Shown piece after piece: positions 1 to 10,496 of a stretch of DNA of 64,000 nt. The stretch comes from Pediococcus cellicola (GTDB lineage Bacteria > Bacillota > Bacilli > Lactobacillales > Lactobacillaceae). Both the position numbers and the translations under genes were made by a program. Below the pieces are notes generated by a model. It was not told the DNA's origin, ran no database searches, and saw only the letters and a list, made by a program, of their open reading frames with translations. The stretch is taken from assembly GCF_001438655.1 (NCBI RefSeq), contig NZ_JQBR01000004.1, forward strand, positions 124,001-188,000. The letters run 5' to 3'. Within the stretch, counting starts at the first letter, position 1. Each line of letters opens with the position of its first letter.

Positions 1-543
1 ATAACGACCGTCATTACGTCGATAAACAATATTTACGCCGTCGGTTTCCGCATCTTGATAAATGAAGAAATCATGTCCAAGCATATCCATTTGTAAAACG
101 GCTTCCTCACTATCCATTGGTTTTAGAGAAACTCGCTTTGTGCGCACAATGTCAAATTTACTTTCTGGTGTTTCATCCTCATCACTCTCATCAATGTCAA
201 GTTCTGCCCCAGAAATTTCAACACCTTTATAGCCTTTTTCACGAGATTTACGATTAATTTTTGTTTTATATTTGCGGATTTGGCGTTCCAACTTATCAGT
301 TACCAAATCAACGCTTGCGTACAGATCAGGTGATGTTTCTTCAGCTCTTAGTACTAAATATGGAAGCGGAATGGTAACCTCAACTTTAGCCGTCTTATCA
401 GGATGTACTTTGAGGTTTACATGTGCCTTCGCATTAACACTCGTATCAAAATACTTTTCTAGCTTGCTAATACGTTTTTCCACGTAATTTCTAATTGCTT
501 CTGTCACTTCAATATTTTCGCCACGTACATTAAAATCAAGCAT
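1..543 (-). CDS. hpf: Ribosome hibernation promoting factor, long form (3' end cut by window edge)
   Basis: Translation from the ATG at 543 starts MLDFNVRGENIEVTEAIRNY, the usual N-terminus of the long HPF/RaiA family, which dimerises and stores 70S ribosomes as inactive 100S particles in stationary phase. About 181 codons are present. They cover the N-terminal S30AE domain, an acidic linker (DIDESDEDE) and most of the C-terminal dimerisation domain (MDMLGHDFF), so only the last few residues are missing. A GGGAGAGA ribosome binding site precedes the start. It is monocistronic, with its own promoter at 632-660. Confidence 0.95.
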   Translation of the reverse strand, partial: MLDFNVRGENIEVTEAIRNYVEKRISKLEKYFDTSVNAKAHVNLKVHPDKTAKVEVTIPLPYLVLRAEETSPDLYASVDLVTDKLERQIRKYKTKINRKSREKGYKGVEISGAELDIDESDEDETPESKFDIVRTKRVSLKPMDSEEAVLQMDMLGHDFFIYQDAETDGVNIVYRRNDGRY

Positions 544-631
544 AAATCTTCTCTCCCTTCAGTAGCAAGCATTCTTGCTCGCTCAAACACGATATTGAAA
601 GGACCACTCTTCTAATATCTTGCTTAACCCC

Positions 632-660
632 ATTATAAATGAAAACGCTATTTTAAACAA
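632..660 (-). promoter_or_regulatory. Sigma-A type promoter of hpf
   Basis: On the minus strand TTGTTT (655-660) and a perfect TATAAT (632-637) are separated by 17 bp, about 90 bp upstream of the hpf start codon. The box sequences are seen; promoter activity is inferred. Confidence 0.65.
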
Positions 661-683
661 ATAAAAAACAGGAAAAAACACCT

Positions 684-1373
684 TTATCGACACAAAGTGA
701 TACACTCAACCAGACCAGCTCCTGCTGTATAAAGTGTCTCTGCCGCATGTCGCAATGTGCGCCCCGTTGTGTAGACATCATCTACTAACAGAATTTTTTT
801 GTTTTTAACTTTTGGCTGCCAATTTTCGGCGATTTGAAAATGATTAATCGTCCGTAAACGATCCTGTCGTTTCTTTTGAGATTGCCGTTTTTCATCTTTT
901 TTTCGATGCATAACTAACAAATTAGTCACCGCTAAATCACCTATCAAGCCGATCACTTGGTTAAAACCACGTGTTTGCCACGTTTGTTCATCAATAGGCA
1001 GTGGTACAACGAAATCTGAAGGCTTTTGTGCTTTTATAAACATTTCAAATTGTTGGCAAAAGACGTGACGTAAACGATAATCCCCTTGAAATTTATAATC
1101 GTGCATGTATTGTTTCATAGCCGCATTATACGTGTACAGTGCCTGATTATGAAACACGTAATTTGATTTAACTTGCCATTTTTGACAATCGTGACACAAA
1201 TTTGTTGAACTTTGAATACGCCCACATACTGGGCAACTCTTAGCAGCTTCAATTTTTTGAAAGGTTGATAAGCATTGCTCACATGTTGGCACCATCTGAT
1301 ACTTTTGAGGTAATAACAAAAAGCTGAGTGGCCAAGCCGATCGGATGACTCGATTACACAGTAGACAATTCAT
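684..1373 (-). CDS. comFC: ComF family protein (phosphoribosyltransferase-like competence protein)
   Basis: This 229-residue protein has N-terminal CxxC pairs (CLLCNRV, CEQCL, CPVCG, CHDC) forming zinc-binding knuckles. Its C-terminal type I phosphoribosyltransferase domain ends in the PRPP loop ILLVDDVYTTGRT (about residues 190-202). ComFC works with the ComFA helicase in uptake of transforming DNA in naturally competent Firmicutes; its enzymatic substrate is not settled. The gene overlaps the 3' end of comFA by 20 bp, indicating translational coupling. Both genes look intact. Confidence 0.93.
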   Translation of the reverse strand: MNCLLCNRVIRSAWPLSFLLLPQKYQMVPTCEQCLSTFQKIEAAKSCPVCGRIQSSTNLCHDCQKWQVKSNYVFHNQALYTYNAAMKQYMHDYKFQGDYRLRHVFCQQFEMFIKAQKPSDFVVPLPIDEQTWQTRGFNQVIGLIGDLAVTNLLVMHRKKDEKRQSQKKRQDRLRTINHFQIAENWQPKVKNKKILLVDDVYTTGRTLRHAAETLYTAGAGLVECITLCR

Positions 1374-2688
1374 ATAGTTCCTCCTTAGCCTTTCGATTCA
1401 CAAACCGGATTTGTTGCATCGCTTTTTTTACACTTCGCGAAATTCCTGCACACACAAAGACGACATTACCTGTTGGCCGTTTCGGATTACGTCCGACCCG
1501 ACCAGCAATTTGAACCAATGCTGCTGAAGAAAATGTAGCATCATCCGCCCCCAAGACACACACATCGATTCCTGGAAACGTGACGCCACGCTCCAAAATC
1601 GTTGTTGTAATAAGACCATCAAGTTGCTGTTCGCGCATTTGTTGTACCTTTTCCAACCGTTGTTCATCTGCAGAATAGACCGTTTTAACGTTTAGATGCG
1701 GAAATAAGCAATTTACTGCAGTTAAAACTAACGGTAGATGACGAATATGTGGCACAAAAATCAGAAATTGACGTTTGGCCTGTTGACACTCTGTAAGTAA
1801 TTTTTTGACAGACGTAGGCAATTGCTTTTTACCCAATTTTTGATACCAATTTAAAACTAAAACAGGCTTAATTTCTGGTAGTGGATGCCCATGAAACCGT
1901 CGTGGCAAATAGCTCACTTGTAATTGTTTTTGCCGAACTTTTTTTAATAAATCATCCCCAGGAGTCGCCGTCAAAAACAGGCACGATCCTGTTTTCTTTT
2001 TGGCTTGTTGCGTGGCAAACAGCAGCTTTTTATTCTGGGCATAAGGAAAGGCATCCACTTCATCAATAATCAAAATATCAAAAGCATGGTAAAATCGAAG
2101 TAACTGATGGGTCGTAGCAATTGTCAACTGGGTATATCGATAAGGCTGTTCTTGATGGCCGTGTAACAATGCAATTTCCACTTCCTGAAATGCCGCCTTT
2201 AGACGTGGAAACAGTTCTAAGCAAACATCAACTCTGGGCGAGGCTAAGCAAACACGTTTACCTTTTTGTAAGGCGTCATTAATACCTGGAAAAAGCATTT
2301 CTGTTTTGCCGGCACCGGTAACCGCCCATAGCAAATGATCACGCCCCACATCAAAGGAGGCTTGCACTTCGCTTGAACATCGCACTTGACTTGCAGTTAG
2401 TTGCCCTTGCCACGTCAGATACGTTGGTAGTGTTTTGAAGTCGTTTGGCTCGTTAATTGTCACAAATTTATCCAATGTAGAGACCCGTCCCAATTGAATA
2501 CAACCCGGACAGTAATATTCGCCACGTGGTAACGCAACCGTATCCTTACTAAACCATGTCTGGCAGCGTTGGCAACAGACACGGGATTGTGTTTGCTGAA
2601 ACGTTTCTAGTGTCCGCATTTTTTTAGAGTCACGTTTCCAGTAACGTGGTTTAATGACTAACCGTCCATAAAATTCGGATTCTTCCAT
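1354..2688 (-). CDS. comFA: ComFA, DEAD-box ATPase/helicase for DNA uptake
   Basis: This 444-residue superfamily 2 helicase carries Walker A AVTGAGKTE (about residues 121-129), a DEAD-type box IIDEVD, motif III LTATP and motif VI QIAGRVGR. An N-terminal zinc finger (CCQRCQTWF...CPGC) precedes the helicase core, as in other ComFA proteins. The family drives single-stranded DNA through the ComEC channel during transformation. The start at 2688 has GGTGAT six bases upstream. It is transcribed divergently from yigZ across 46 bp. The sequence looks fully functional. Confidence 0.95.
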   Translation of the reverse strand: MEESEFYGRLVIKPRYWKRDSKKMRTLETFQQTQSRVCCQRCQTWFSKDTVALPRGEYYCPGCIQLGRVSTLDKFVTINEPNDFKTLPTYLTWQGQLTASQVRCSSEVQASFDVGRDHLLWAVTGAGKTEMLFPGINDALQKGKRVCLASPRVDVCLELFPRLKAAFQEVEIALLHGHQEQPYRYTQLTIATTHQLLRFYHAFDILIIDEVDAFPYAQNKKLLFATQQAKKKTGSCLFLTATPGDDLLKKVRQKQLQVSYLPRRFHGHPLPEIKPVLVLNWYQKLGKKQLPTSVKKLLTECQQAKRQFLIFVPHIRHLPLVLTAVNCLFPHLNVKTVYSADEQRLEKVQQMREQQLDGLITTTILERGVTFPGIDVCVLGADDATFSSAALVQIAGRVGRNPKRPTGNVVFVCAGISRSVKKAMQQIRFVNRKAKEELYELSTV

Positions 2689-2734
2689 TATTCATCACCT
2701 AATTTTAAATACGCTAACGAAAGGCAATTCTTTT

Positions 2735-3379
2735 ATGGAAACTAAATTTATTACCATTACTCAAAACGACCAACATGAACTCGATATTAAAAAATCACGT
2801 TTCATTGCAAATGGCTTTCGCATCAAAACAGAACAAGAAGCCACAAAATTCATAGCAGAAATCAAGTCCTTGCACCATAAAGCGAATCACCATTGTTTCG
2901 CTTACATGCTTGGTGTAGACGACCACATTCAACGAGCAAGCGATGATGGCGAACCCTCTGGGACAGCTGGCGTTCCAATATTAGAAGTCCTTCAAAAAAA
3001 TCACGTGCACAACACTTTGGTAGTCGTGACACGTTATTTTGGGGGCATCAAATTGGGTGCCGGTGGTCTCATTCGTGCATACAGTAATGCTACTTCCCAA
3101 CTGTTAGAACAAACTGGATTAGTCAACCGTGTTGAACAAACGCTCTTACATCTAACTATTACCTACGCCCAACTTGATCAGCTCACCCACTGGTTAAAAA
3201 CGCATGCCTATCAGATTCAAGATACCAAGTATACTGATCAAGTGGTGGTAGCAGTTGCGGTGACCACCCACGATGTTGACTCTTTTCAAGAGGCTTTAAA
3301 GAACCTTTTTCGTGGACAAATCGCCTTTCAACCACAAGGTACACAATATAATGAAATTCCATTTAAGAATGACGACTAA
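2735..3379 (+). CDS. yigZ: YigZ/IMPACT family protein
   Basis: The 214-residue protein shows the IMPACT signature: KKSRFIANGF, HHKANHHCFAY, then RASDDGEPSGTAG and VTRYFGGIKLGAGGL. This UPF0029 fold is followed by a DUF1949 C-terminal domain. The family is widespread beside comFA in Bacilli. The biochemical role is uncertain, with links to translation or nucleic-acid binding. It is divergent from comFA and ends at a strong bidirectional terminator at 3382-3442. Confidence 0.92.
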   Translation: METKFITITQNDQHELDIKKSRFIANGFRIKTEQEATKFIAEIKSLHHKANHHCFAYMLGVDDHIQRASDDGEPSGTAGVPILEVLQKNHVHNTLVVVTRYFGGIKLGAGGLIRAYSNATSQLLEQTGLVNRVEQTLLHLTITYAQLDQLTHWLKTHAYQIQDTKYTDQVVVAVAVTTHDVDSFQEALKNLFRGQIAFQPQGTQYNEIPFKNDD

Positions 3380-3381
3380 AA

Positions 3382-3442
3382 AAGCCCTTTAAAATGATGA
3401 TGAGCTGACTCTCTGCTCAAATTTCATCATTTTAAAGGGCTT
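3382..3442. terminator. Bidirectional terminator between yigZ and tagO
   Basis: A 19-bp perfect stem (3382-3400 with 3424-3442) is flanked by A and T runs. A second short stem (TGAGC/GCTCA) lies inside the loop. It separates the convergent genes yigZ and tagO. Confidence 0.85.
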
Positions 3443-3465
3443 GATTGATTCACTACAAACCAATA

Positions 3466-4647
3466 CTAGTCTTGATTCTTTTTATTTTTTTTATCCATTT
3501 GTTTTTGTTTCATATGTCGAATCTCTCTTTTTTCACGTTCATTTTCCAAACGATCACTTGCCTCTTTGGAAGTTGTGGAAGTTACAATTTTTTGTATCCA
3601 ATTCAGGAATGGTCTCCGGTCTCGACCAACCAGACCGATTGCTTCGACAAAAAGCTCCAAGCCGATTAAGATACCAATGGTTAACAGGACAGATCCCCAA
3701 ATTGGAGAAATCGGATATAGCAATGCAATAAACGAAAAGATTAGAGAAATACCGTAAATGACAAAAACGGTCTGCCGATGGGTCAGACCCATCTGCATCA
3801 AACGATGATGAAGATGGCGTTTATCTGCATGTGAAATGGACTCCTTATTTAAGATTCGTCTAAGCATGGCGAACACGGTATCCGTGATTGGTACTCCCAA
3901 TATCATCACCGGAATGATCACTGAAATAAAAGTGGCATTTTTCAGTCCAGATAATGAGAACACCGAGATCATAAATCCAATAAATAAGGCACCTGTATCC
4001 CCCAAATAAATCCGTGCCGGAAAGAAATTATAAGGCAAGAAGCCAATCTCTGCTGCTGCCAAAGTAAAAATCATGATAACCGTATAGACATTTGGCGTGG
4101 GTAAGAAAAACAATCCCGTAACTCCGGTTGTAAAAAGAGCAATAATTGAAACACCCGTAGCTAACCCATCCAAACCGTCAATTAAATTAATCGCATTGGT
4201 AATGGCGGCAATCCACAGATACGTAATTGGAAAGCTTAACCATCCCAAACCAATCGTTCCTACAAACGGGATGGTTAAGGTTGTCATTCGAACACCAGCA
4301 AAAATGAAAACTTCAATCGCTGCCAGGGAAATTCCGATCATTTTCTGATAAGGCTTTAAGACAAAAATATCATCTATAATCCCGGTTAGCACAATGAGAC
4401 ATTCACCACCAAAAATTCCCCACAGCTGACGCGTTGGAATTTGATCACGCAATAAAAAGAAAATAGCAAAGTTAAAAGCTAAGAAAATTGCTAAACCGCC
4501 CATTGTGGGCATGGGGATCTTGTTTACTCGCCTTGCAGTAGGTTCATCGACCGCCCCAACTTTAAAAGCAAGCCGTCTAACAAACGGTGTTAGCACAGCA
4601 GAAATGATCGCTGTCGCAAATAAACTTACAATAATTTCAAATCGCAT
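3466..4647 (-). CDS. tagO: UDP-GlcNAc:undecaprenyl-phosphate GlcNAc-1-phosphate transferase (TagO/WecA, MraY family)
   Basis: This 393-residue polytopic membrane protein has the MraY/WecA active-site motifs GIIDDIF, NLIDGLDGLATG and IYLGDTGALF, plus the HHRLMQMG histidine motif used for nucleotide recognition. It would link GlcNAc-1-phosphate to undecaprenyl phosphate on the cytoplasmic face, the first step of wall teichoic acid or other glycopolymer synthesis. The C-terminal 45 residues are very charged (KREIRHMKQKQMDKKNKKNQ) and lie in the cytoplasm. The gene stands alone, with no tag or eps genes next to it. Confidence 0.93.
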   Translation of the reverse strand: MRFEIIVSLFATAIISAVLTPFVRRLAFKVGAVDEPTARRVNKIPMPTMGGLAIFLAFNFAIFFLLRDQIPTRQLWGIFGGECLIVLTGIIDDIFVLKPYQKMIGISLAAIEVFIFAGVRMTTLTIPFVGTIGLGWLSFPITYLWIAAITNAINLIDGLDGLATGVSIIALFTTGVTGLFFLPTPNVYTVIMIFTLAAAEIGFLPYNFFPARIYLGDTGALFIGFMISVFSLSGLKNATFISVIIPVMILGVPITDTVFAMLRRILNKESISHADKRHLHHRLMQMGLTHRQTVFVIYGISLIFSFIALLYPISPIWGSVLLTIGILIGLELFVEAIGLVGRDRRPFLNWIQKIVTSTTSKEASDRLENEREKREIRHMKQKQMDKKNKKNQD

Positions 4648-4745
4648 GTTAGACCCCTTTTCTCGTCAATATTCTTATTATACAAACCCCACAGAAGTAA
4701 CACAAGGTCCATGATAGCACTCCCAAATAAAATGAAATTAAAAAA

Positions 4746-4781
4746 CTGGCTATGGAGCCTAAAACTCGTTAACATAGCCAG
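4746..4781 (-). terminator. Terminator of kimA
   Basis: A 9-bp stem CTGGCTATG/CATAGCCAG (4746-4754 with 4773-4781) is followed on the minus strand by a TTTTTAATTT tract. Confidence 0.75.
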
Positions 4782-4822
4782 CTTTTAAAAGCCTAAATTA
4801 TATTTAAATTTAACTTCGTGTC

Positions 4823-6658
4823 CTACTCATTTAAATGGTAATGATAAGTAGAAACAATAATATTTTCACGTGAGTTTAGCGCCGCTCTGAGTCGTAACCC
4901 AGTTTGGTTATGCAGAATATTTTGCCAAGGTCGCCTTGGTACAAATTGTGGCACCAAAACAGTTGTCGTGTAGTTTCGTTCCGCGGCTCGTCTGGCAATG
5001 ACATCACAAAAACGTAGTGTTGGATTAGCAATTGAACGATATGAAGAATGGATATCTACAAACCGTACATCTGGATATTCTGCTTTAAATTCAACAGCCG
5101 TCTTATGCTCTTTCTTGGGATCTGCGTCAAAGGAAACATGCATCGCAATGACGTAGTCTCCAATAGACCTCGCATAATTAATTGCGCCTGCAGTCACACG
5201 CGTGACATTGCTGACCAACACAATCACAGTTGAACCATCATAGTCATGCAATTGCACTTTACCTTTAGCTGCAATTCGCAATTGTTTAGCAACTTTCACG
5301 TAATGCTGGTGAATTTTGAAGAACAAGCGTAATAAGACTGGCATCACAATCAAATATGGCCAAACGTTCCCAAAGTGTAAGAAGAATAAACAAACAACAA
5401 GTCCAAATGATAACGCTGCGCCTAGAAGATTAGCTGAAGATTTTAATAACCAATGCCCTGTCCGTTCTCGGAACCAATGAATAATCATCCCCGATTGAGA
5501 CAAAGTAAATGGCACAAAAACACCAACTGCATATAAAGGAATTAACAAACTTGTTTGCCCATGGAAAATCAGGATTAGGACAATGGCACCCACTGCCAAA
5601 GAAATGATCCCATTTGAGTATCCGAGTCGATCCCCACGATCCATATAGGCATGTGGCATATATTTATCTTTAGCTAAATTATATGCCAACATTGGAAACG
5701 CTGAGAATCCAGTATTAGCAGCTACCGCCAAAATTAAAGCCGTTGATAGTTGTAGTAAATAGTAGAACAGCCCATGACCAAACACCATTTCACCGACTTG
5801 TGAAAGAACTGTCTGCTGGCTATTTGGCAAAATACCGCCAGCATAGCTCAAGAATGTAATGCCCGCAAAGAAGACTGCCAAAATCAAAGCCATAATTGTT
5901 AATGTACTTGCTGCGTTTCTTCGTTTGGGTTTCTTAAAATTAGGAACCGCATTACTAATAGCTTCAACCCCAGTTAATGATGAAGACCCGGATGACAGGG
6001 CTTTTAAGAAGAGTACCACTGTCATTCCTGGAACAGCCGTCCCAACACTGGCAGCGGCATGTGCCACTACCCTTCCAGTTACAATGTTGAAGAAGCCAAT
6101 TCCCACCATTATTGTGATCATCACAATAAAGAAATAAACTGGAAAAGTTAAAAATGAAGCTGAATCACGTAAGCCTCTGAGGTTTAGTGCCATAATTCCC
6201 AGCACAATCAAGATTGCAATTGGTACAGAATAGGGATGCATACTTGGGATTGCTGAAGTAATGGCTTCTGTTCCTGAAGTGACACTAACAGCAACCGTTA
6301 GCATATAATCAACTAACAAAGAACCACCGGCAACTAAACCAGCTGATTTTCCCCAGTTAGTACTTGCCACCACATAGGCGCCACCACCGGAAGGATAAGC
6401 CTGAATAATTTGTCGATAAGACAACGTAATGGCAAACAAAAGAATTAAAACAATTCCAGCGACTGGCAAGGCGTACCAAGTAGCTGCTGCCGAAAGCACA
6501 AGTAATACCGATGTAATCTGTTCAGTACCATATGCAATAGATGACAAAGCGTCAGATGATAATAACGCTAAAGCCTTAAATTTAGTTAGGGCTTGTCCAC
6601 CTTCATCCAAAGTTTTAAGTGGTTTACCAATCAAGAGTCGTTTTAAATAACGCCACAT
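4823..6658 (-). CDS. kimA: KimA-type potassium importer (APC superfamily)
   Basis: The protein has about 12 transmembrane segments followed by a soluble C-terminal domain of about 130 residues (from KVQLHDYDG onward), the architecture of B. subtilis KimA. Strong family markers are FLIGKPLKT-like IGKPLKTLDEGG, LLSSDALSSIAYGTEQ and AYPSGGGAYVVA. KimA is a high-affinity K+/H+ symporter inhibited by c-di-AMP. I place the start at the ATG at 6658 (611 residues) because GAGGAG lies just upstream; an in-frame extension reaches 6712 without a good ribosome site. The gene follows the groEL terminator. A 5' leader of up to about 240 bp contains a 9-bp hairpin at 6725-6749. Confidence 0.88.
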   Translation of the reverse strand: MWRYLKRLLIGKPLKTLDEGGQALTKFKALALLSSDALSSIAYGTEQITSVLLVLSAAATWYALPVAGIVLILLFAITLSYRQIIQAYPSGGGAYVVASTNWGKSAGLVAGGSLLVDYMLTVAVSVTSGTEAITSAIPSMHPYSVPIAILIVLGIMALNLRGLRDSASFLTFPVYFFIVMITIMVGIGFFNIVTGRVVAHAAASVGTAVPGMTVVLFLKALSSGSSSLTGVEAISNAVPNFKKPKRRNAASTLTIMALILAVFFAGITFLSYAGGILPNSQQTVLSQVGEMVFGHGLFYYLLQLSTALILAVAANTGFSAFPMLAYNLAKDKYMPHAYMDRGDRLGYSNGIISLAVGAIVLILIFHGQTSLLIPLYAVGVFVPFTLSQSGMIIHWFRERTGHWLLKSSANLLGAALSFGLVVCLFFLHFGNVWPYLIVMPVLLRLFFKIHQHYVKVAKQLRIAAKGKVQLHDYDGSTVIVLVSNVTRVTAGAINYARSIGDYVIAMHVSFDADPKKEHKTAVEFKAEYPDVRFVDIHSSYRSIANPTLRFCDVIARRAAERNYTTTVLVPQFVPRRPWQNILHNQTGLRLRAALNSRENIIVSTYHYHLNE

Positions 6659-6724
6659 TTTATAATGCTCCTCTACAAAAATAAAATTAACCCGAGTCAT
6701 AAACCCGGGCACTGCAAATCAAAC

Positions 6725-6749
6725 ACAAGTTTACTACAAATAAACTTGT
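6725..6749 (-). other. Hairpin in the kimA leader
   Basis: A perfect 9-bp inverted repeat ACAAGTTTA/TAAACTTGT has a 7-nt loop and lies about 67 bases upstream of the kimA start. No clean T-run follows on the minus strand, so it is not a standard terminator. I could not match the leader to the ydaO-type c-di-AMP riboswitch consensus that controls kimA in Bacillus. Confidence 0.4.
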
Positions 6750-6899
6750 TATGCCATCCTAATTTATTGTTTCCTTCGTAAACCCCTCTACGCAGTCCAT
6801 TCAACCACATCTATACATGAAGTGCAACTTTAATATCCACAATCTAAATGCTTAAATTGGATCATGTCAGTTTGTCTAATCCCCATTTAGAAATCAAAA

Positions 6900-6938
6900 A
6901 AAGCTTCAAAATCGACCTATCATCGATTCTGAAGCTTT
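6900..6938 (-). terminator. Terminator of groES-groEL
   Basis: A 16-bp stem with one mismatch (6900-6915 with 6923-6938) is followed on the minus strand by seven T residues. Confidence 0.9.
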
Positions 6939-6955
6939 AAAATCTAAATTTTTCT

Positions 6956-8587
<1,632 letters not shown>

Positions 8588-8614
8588 TCATTTCACCTCA
8601 TAATTTTATTTTGA

Positions 8615-8899
8615 TTAGTCAACAATTGCGACAATATCTTTTTCATGGAGCACTAAGTATTTTTTATCCTCATACGAAACTTCAGTGCCAGCATACTTAT
8701 CAAATATCACTGTATCACCAGTTTTAACAGAAGGTGCAAGCTTTTCACCGTTATCTAATACGCGTCCCTCACCCACGGCAACAACTTTACCGCTTTGTGA
8801 CTTTTCTTTAGCATTACTTGCCAAGACGATGCCACCAACGGTTTGTTCTTCTTCTTCCTGAGCTTCTAAAATCACGCGATCTCCTAATGGTTTTAACAA
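8615..8899 (-). CDS. groES: 10 kDa co-chaperonin GroES
   Basis: The 94-residue protein starts [20 protein letters not shown] and includes the mobile loop (TVGGIVLAS) and the roof and base segments ([13 protein letters not shown]) typical of GroES. It caps the GroEL chamber. It is the first gene of the groES-groEL operon; CIRCE lies 30 bp upstream of its start codon. Confidence 0.99.
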   Translation of the reverse strand: MLKPLGDRVILEAQEEEEQTVGGIVLASNAKEKSQSGKVVAVGEGRVLDNGEKLAPSVKTGDTVIFDKYAGTEVSYEDKKYLVLHEKDIVAIVD

Positions 8900-8928
8900 T
8901 ATAAATCCCTCCAGTTATTTATAATGAT

Positions 8929-8955
8929 TTAGCACTCTTGATGTCTAAGTGCTAA
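8929..8955 (-). promoter_or_regulatory. CIRCE element (HrcA operator)
   Basis: TTAGCACTC-N9-AAGTGCTAA matches the CIRCE consensus TTAGCACTC-N9-GAGTGCTAA with one mismatch. It lies between the promoter and the groES start, the expected place for HrcA repression of the chaperonin operon. Confidence 0.95.
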
Positions 8956-8966
8956 CAACAATATTT

Positions 8967-8994
8967 ACTATATCATTCTCAATTTAGAATGCAA
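8967..8994 (-). promoter_or_regulatory. Sigma-A type promoter of groES-groEL
   Basis: TTGCAT (8989-8994) and TATAGT (8967-8972) are spaced 16 bp apart on the minus strand, immediately upstream of CIRCE. Confidence 0.75.
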
Positions 8995-9095
8995 GCTTTT
9001 TACTGACCTTTTTTGACAAAAGGATTCAGCACCTTGCTAAACATGCTATACTAAAGGAATAATTATGGGAAAGGAATTTTTGTGAGGTGTTTAGC

Positions 9096-9758
9096 ATGCA
9101 GCTTGAAAAAAAATCTATCTATATTTTAATTACGTACATTATCGTTTATCTTTTGCCTAGTTTTTTAAATAGTTTTTTTAAATTAAGCACAACCATGATT
9201 TTTAATGTTCAAATTATCGATTACGTCTTGGGTGCCATTATTTTAAGCTTTTTGGCTTTTCACAACATGCCCCACAATCTTCCCGAACAACACCAACGCA
9301 GTGTGTGGCAAACCATTTTATGGGGGCTTTTAGGCTTTATCGTGGTCATTTTTCTTCAGTCCGTGATTTTACGACTCATCGCACAAATGGGTGGTCAAAC
9401 TGCCTCTCAAAATACAAGTAGCTTGCTGGCAATTATCAAGCGTTACCCACTGTACACCCTGGCCATTGTGGTTGGTGCACCAGTGATGGAAGAAATTGTC
9501 TTTCGAAAAGTTCTCTTTGGTAATTTGGCGACGGCTTTACACTTTATGAATCCTAAAGTCTCCCAAGTGGTCACCGCCCTCATTGCCAGTGGTCTTTTTG
9601 CCTTTGCACATGCAGATGGTCACCTGATCTTATACGGCGCGATTGGCCTTTGGTTTTGTTGGTTATATCAACACACCGGTCGCATTCAAACGTCAATGAT
9701 TGCTCACATCCTGATGAACACGCTAGTTGTTCTTCCAATTTTAATGACAACCGTATAA
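9096..9758 (+). CDS. CPBP-family intramembrane metalloprotease
   Basis: This hydrophobic protein of 220 residues has the CAAX/CPBP signatures EEIVFRKVLFG (EExxxR), FAFAHAD and a late HILMNT motif, which supply the Glu and His metal ligands in the membrane. In Lactobacillales, family members can serve as bacteriocin self-immunity proteins or general membrane proteases; no bacteriocin gene is nearby. The ATG at 9096 is preferred over a GTG at 9087 because GAGGTG lies six bases before it. It converges with rex, with only 2 bp between stop codons and no terminator. Confidence 0.85.
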   Translation: MQLEKKSIYILITYIIVYLLPSFLNSFFKLSTTMIFNVQIIDYVLGAIILSFLAFHNMPHNLPEQHQRSVWQTILWGLLGFIVVIFLQSVILRLIAQMGGQTASQNTSSLLAIIKRYPLYTLAIVVGAPVMEEIVFRKVLFGNLATALHFMNPKVSQVVTALIASGLFAFAHADGHLILYGAIGLWFCWLYQHTGRIQTSMIAHILMNTLVVLPILMTTV

Positions 9759-9760
9759 AC

Positions 9761-10384
9761 TTACTCGTGATTCACAGCATAGATTAGTGTCTGTAATTCA
9801 TTAGTCAAATCAATATTTTGAATTCGGACATCATCTGGTGCACTAAGTCTGACAGTCGTAAAATTCATGATACCTTTTATACCAGCGTCCACCAATTTGT
9901 CAGTTACCGCTTGAGCAATTGCAGCTGGGACTGTAATAATGGCTATCTCAATTCGCTGGTCTTTCAGTTGCTCTTGTAAATTTGCCATTGCATAGACGGG
10001 AACATTACTTTGAACTGAACCAATCAATTCAGGATTAATATCAAAAGCAGCACTAATTCGGACGTTACTGTTTTTGTGAAAGTTAAAGTTTAATAAGGCA
10101 TGCCCAAGATTTCCAACCCCAATTAAAGCCACGCTGGTCAGTGTGTCCTGGTCGAGGATCTTTTCAAAAAAAGTAATTAATTTACGGACATCGTAGCCAT
10201 AACCACGTCTTCCCATTGGTCCAAAGTAGGCAAAGTCGCGGCGAATAGTGGCAGCATCGACTTGAATGGATTCTGCCAGTTCTGCAGATGAAACACGCAA
10301 TTTATTAGCATAAAGCAAATTATTTAAATATCGATAATACAACGGTAATCTTTTAGCCGTTGCTTCAGGAATTTTTTTATTCAT
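9761..10384 (-). CDS. rex: Redox-sensing transcriptional repressor Rex
   Basis: The 207-residue protein has an N-terminal winged helix ([21 protein letters not shown]) and a Rossmann domain with the NAD(H)-binding motif [11 protein letters not shown]. Rex senses the NADH/NAD+ ratio and represses fermentation and respiration genes. The start at 10384 has GAGAGGGG upstream; an upstream in-frame ATG at 10402 lacks one. A Rex-like half-palindrome lies 20 bp upstream of the start (10405-10421), suggesting possible autoregulation. Its place between groESL and the ABC-F/tsaD genes is the conserved Bacillus arrangement. Confidence 0.95.
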   Translation of the reverse strand: MNKKIPEATAKRLPLYYRYLNNLLYANKLRVSSAELAESIQVDAATIRRDFAYFGPMGRRGYGYDVRKLITFFEKILDQDTLTSVALIGVGNLGHALLNFNFHKNSNVRISAAFDINPELIGSVQSNVPVYAMANLQEQLKDQRIEIAIITVPAAIAQAVTDKLVDAGIKGIMNFTTVRLSAPDDVRIQNIDLTNELQTLIYAVNHE

Positions 10385-10404
10385 AGTTGCCCCTCTCTTC
10401 AAGT

Positions 10405-10421
10405 TTGTGAATAAATAACAA
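10405..10421 (-). promoter_or_regulatory. Possible Rex operator
   Basis: TTGTGA-N5-TAACAA resembles the Rex consensus TTGTGA-N6-TCACAA. It has one base mismatch and is one base short in the spacer. Its position just upstream of rex would fit autoregulation, but the spacing defect makes this tentative. Confidence 0.3.
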
Positions 10422-10496
10422 ACTTATTTTACCACTTAACGATGATCCGCTACATTTCATTCAGAACAAATTATATTTCGGAAAGGATGATCCATT

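Noticed and set aside
272-487. Plus-strand 71-residue open frame within hpf
   Set aside because: It lies entirely antisense to the conserved hpf coding sequence and has no ribosome site.
6659-6899. ydaO-type c-di-AMP riboswitch before kimA
   Set aside because: The conserved motifs of the class were not found; only a single short hairpin is clear.
9096-9758. Bacteriocin immunity gene
   Set aside because: CPBP proteases can act so, but no bacteriocin precursor with a double-glycine leader or transporter is nearby.
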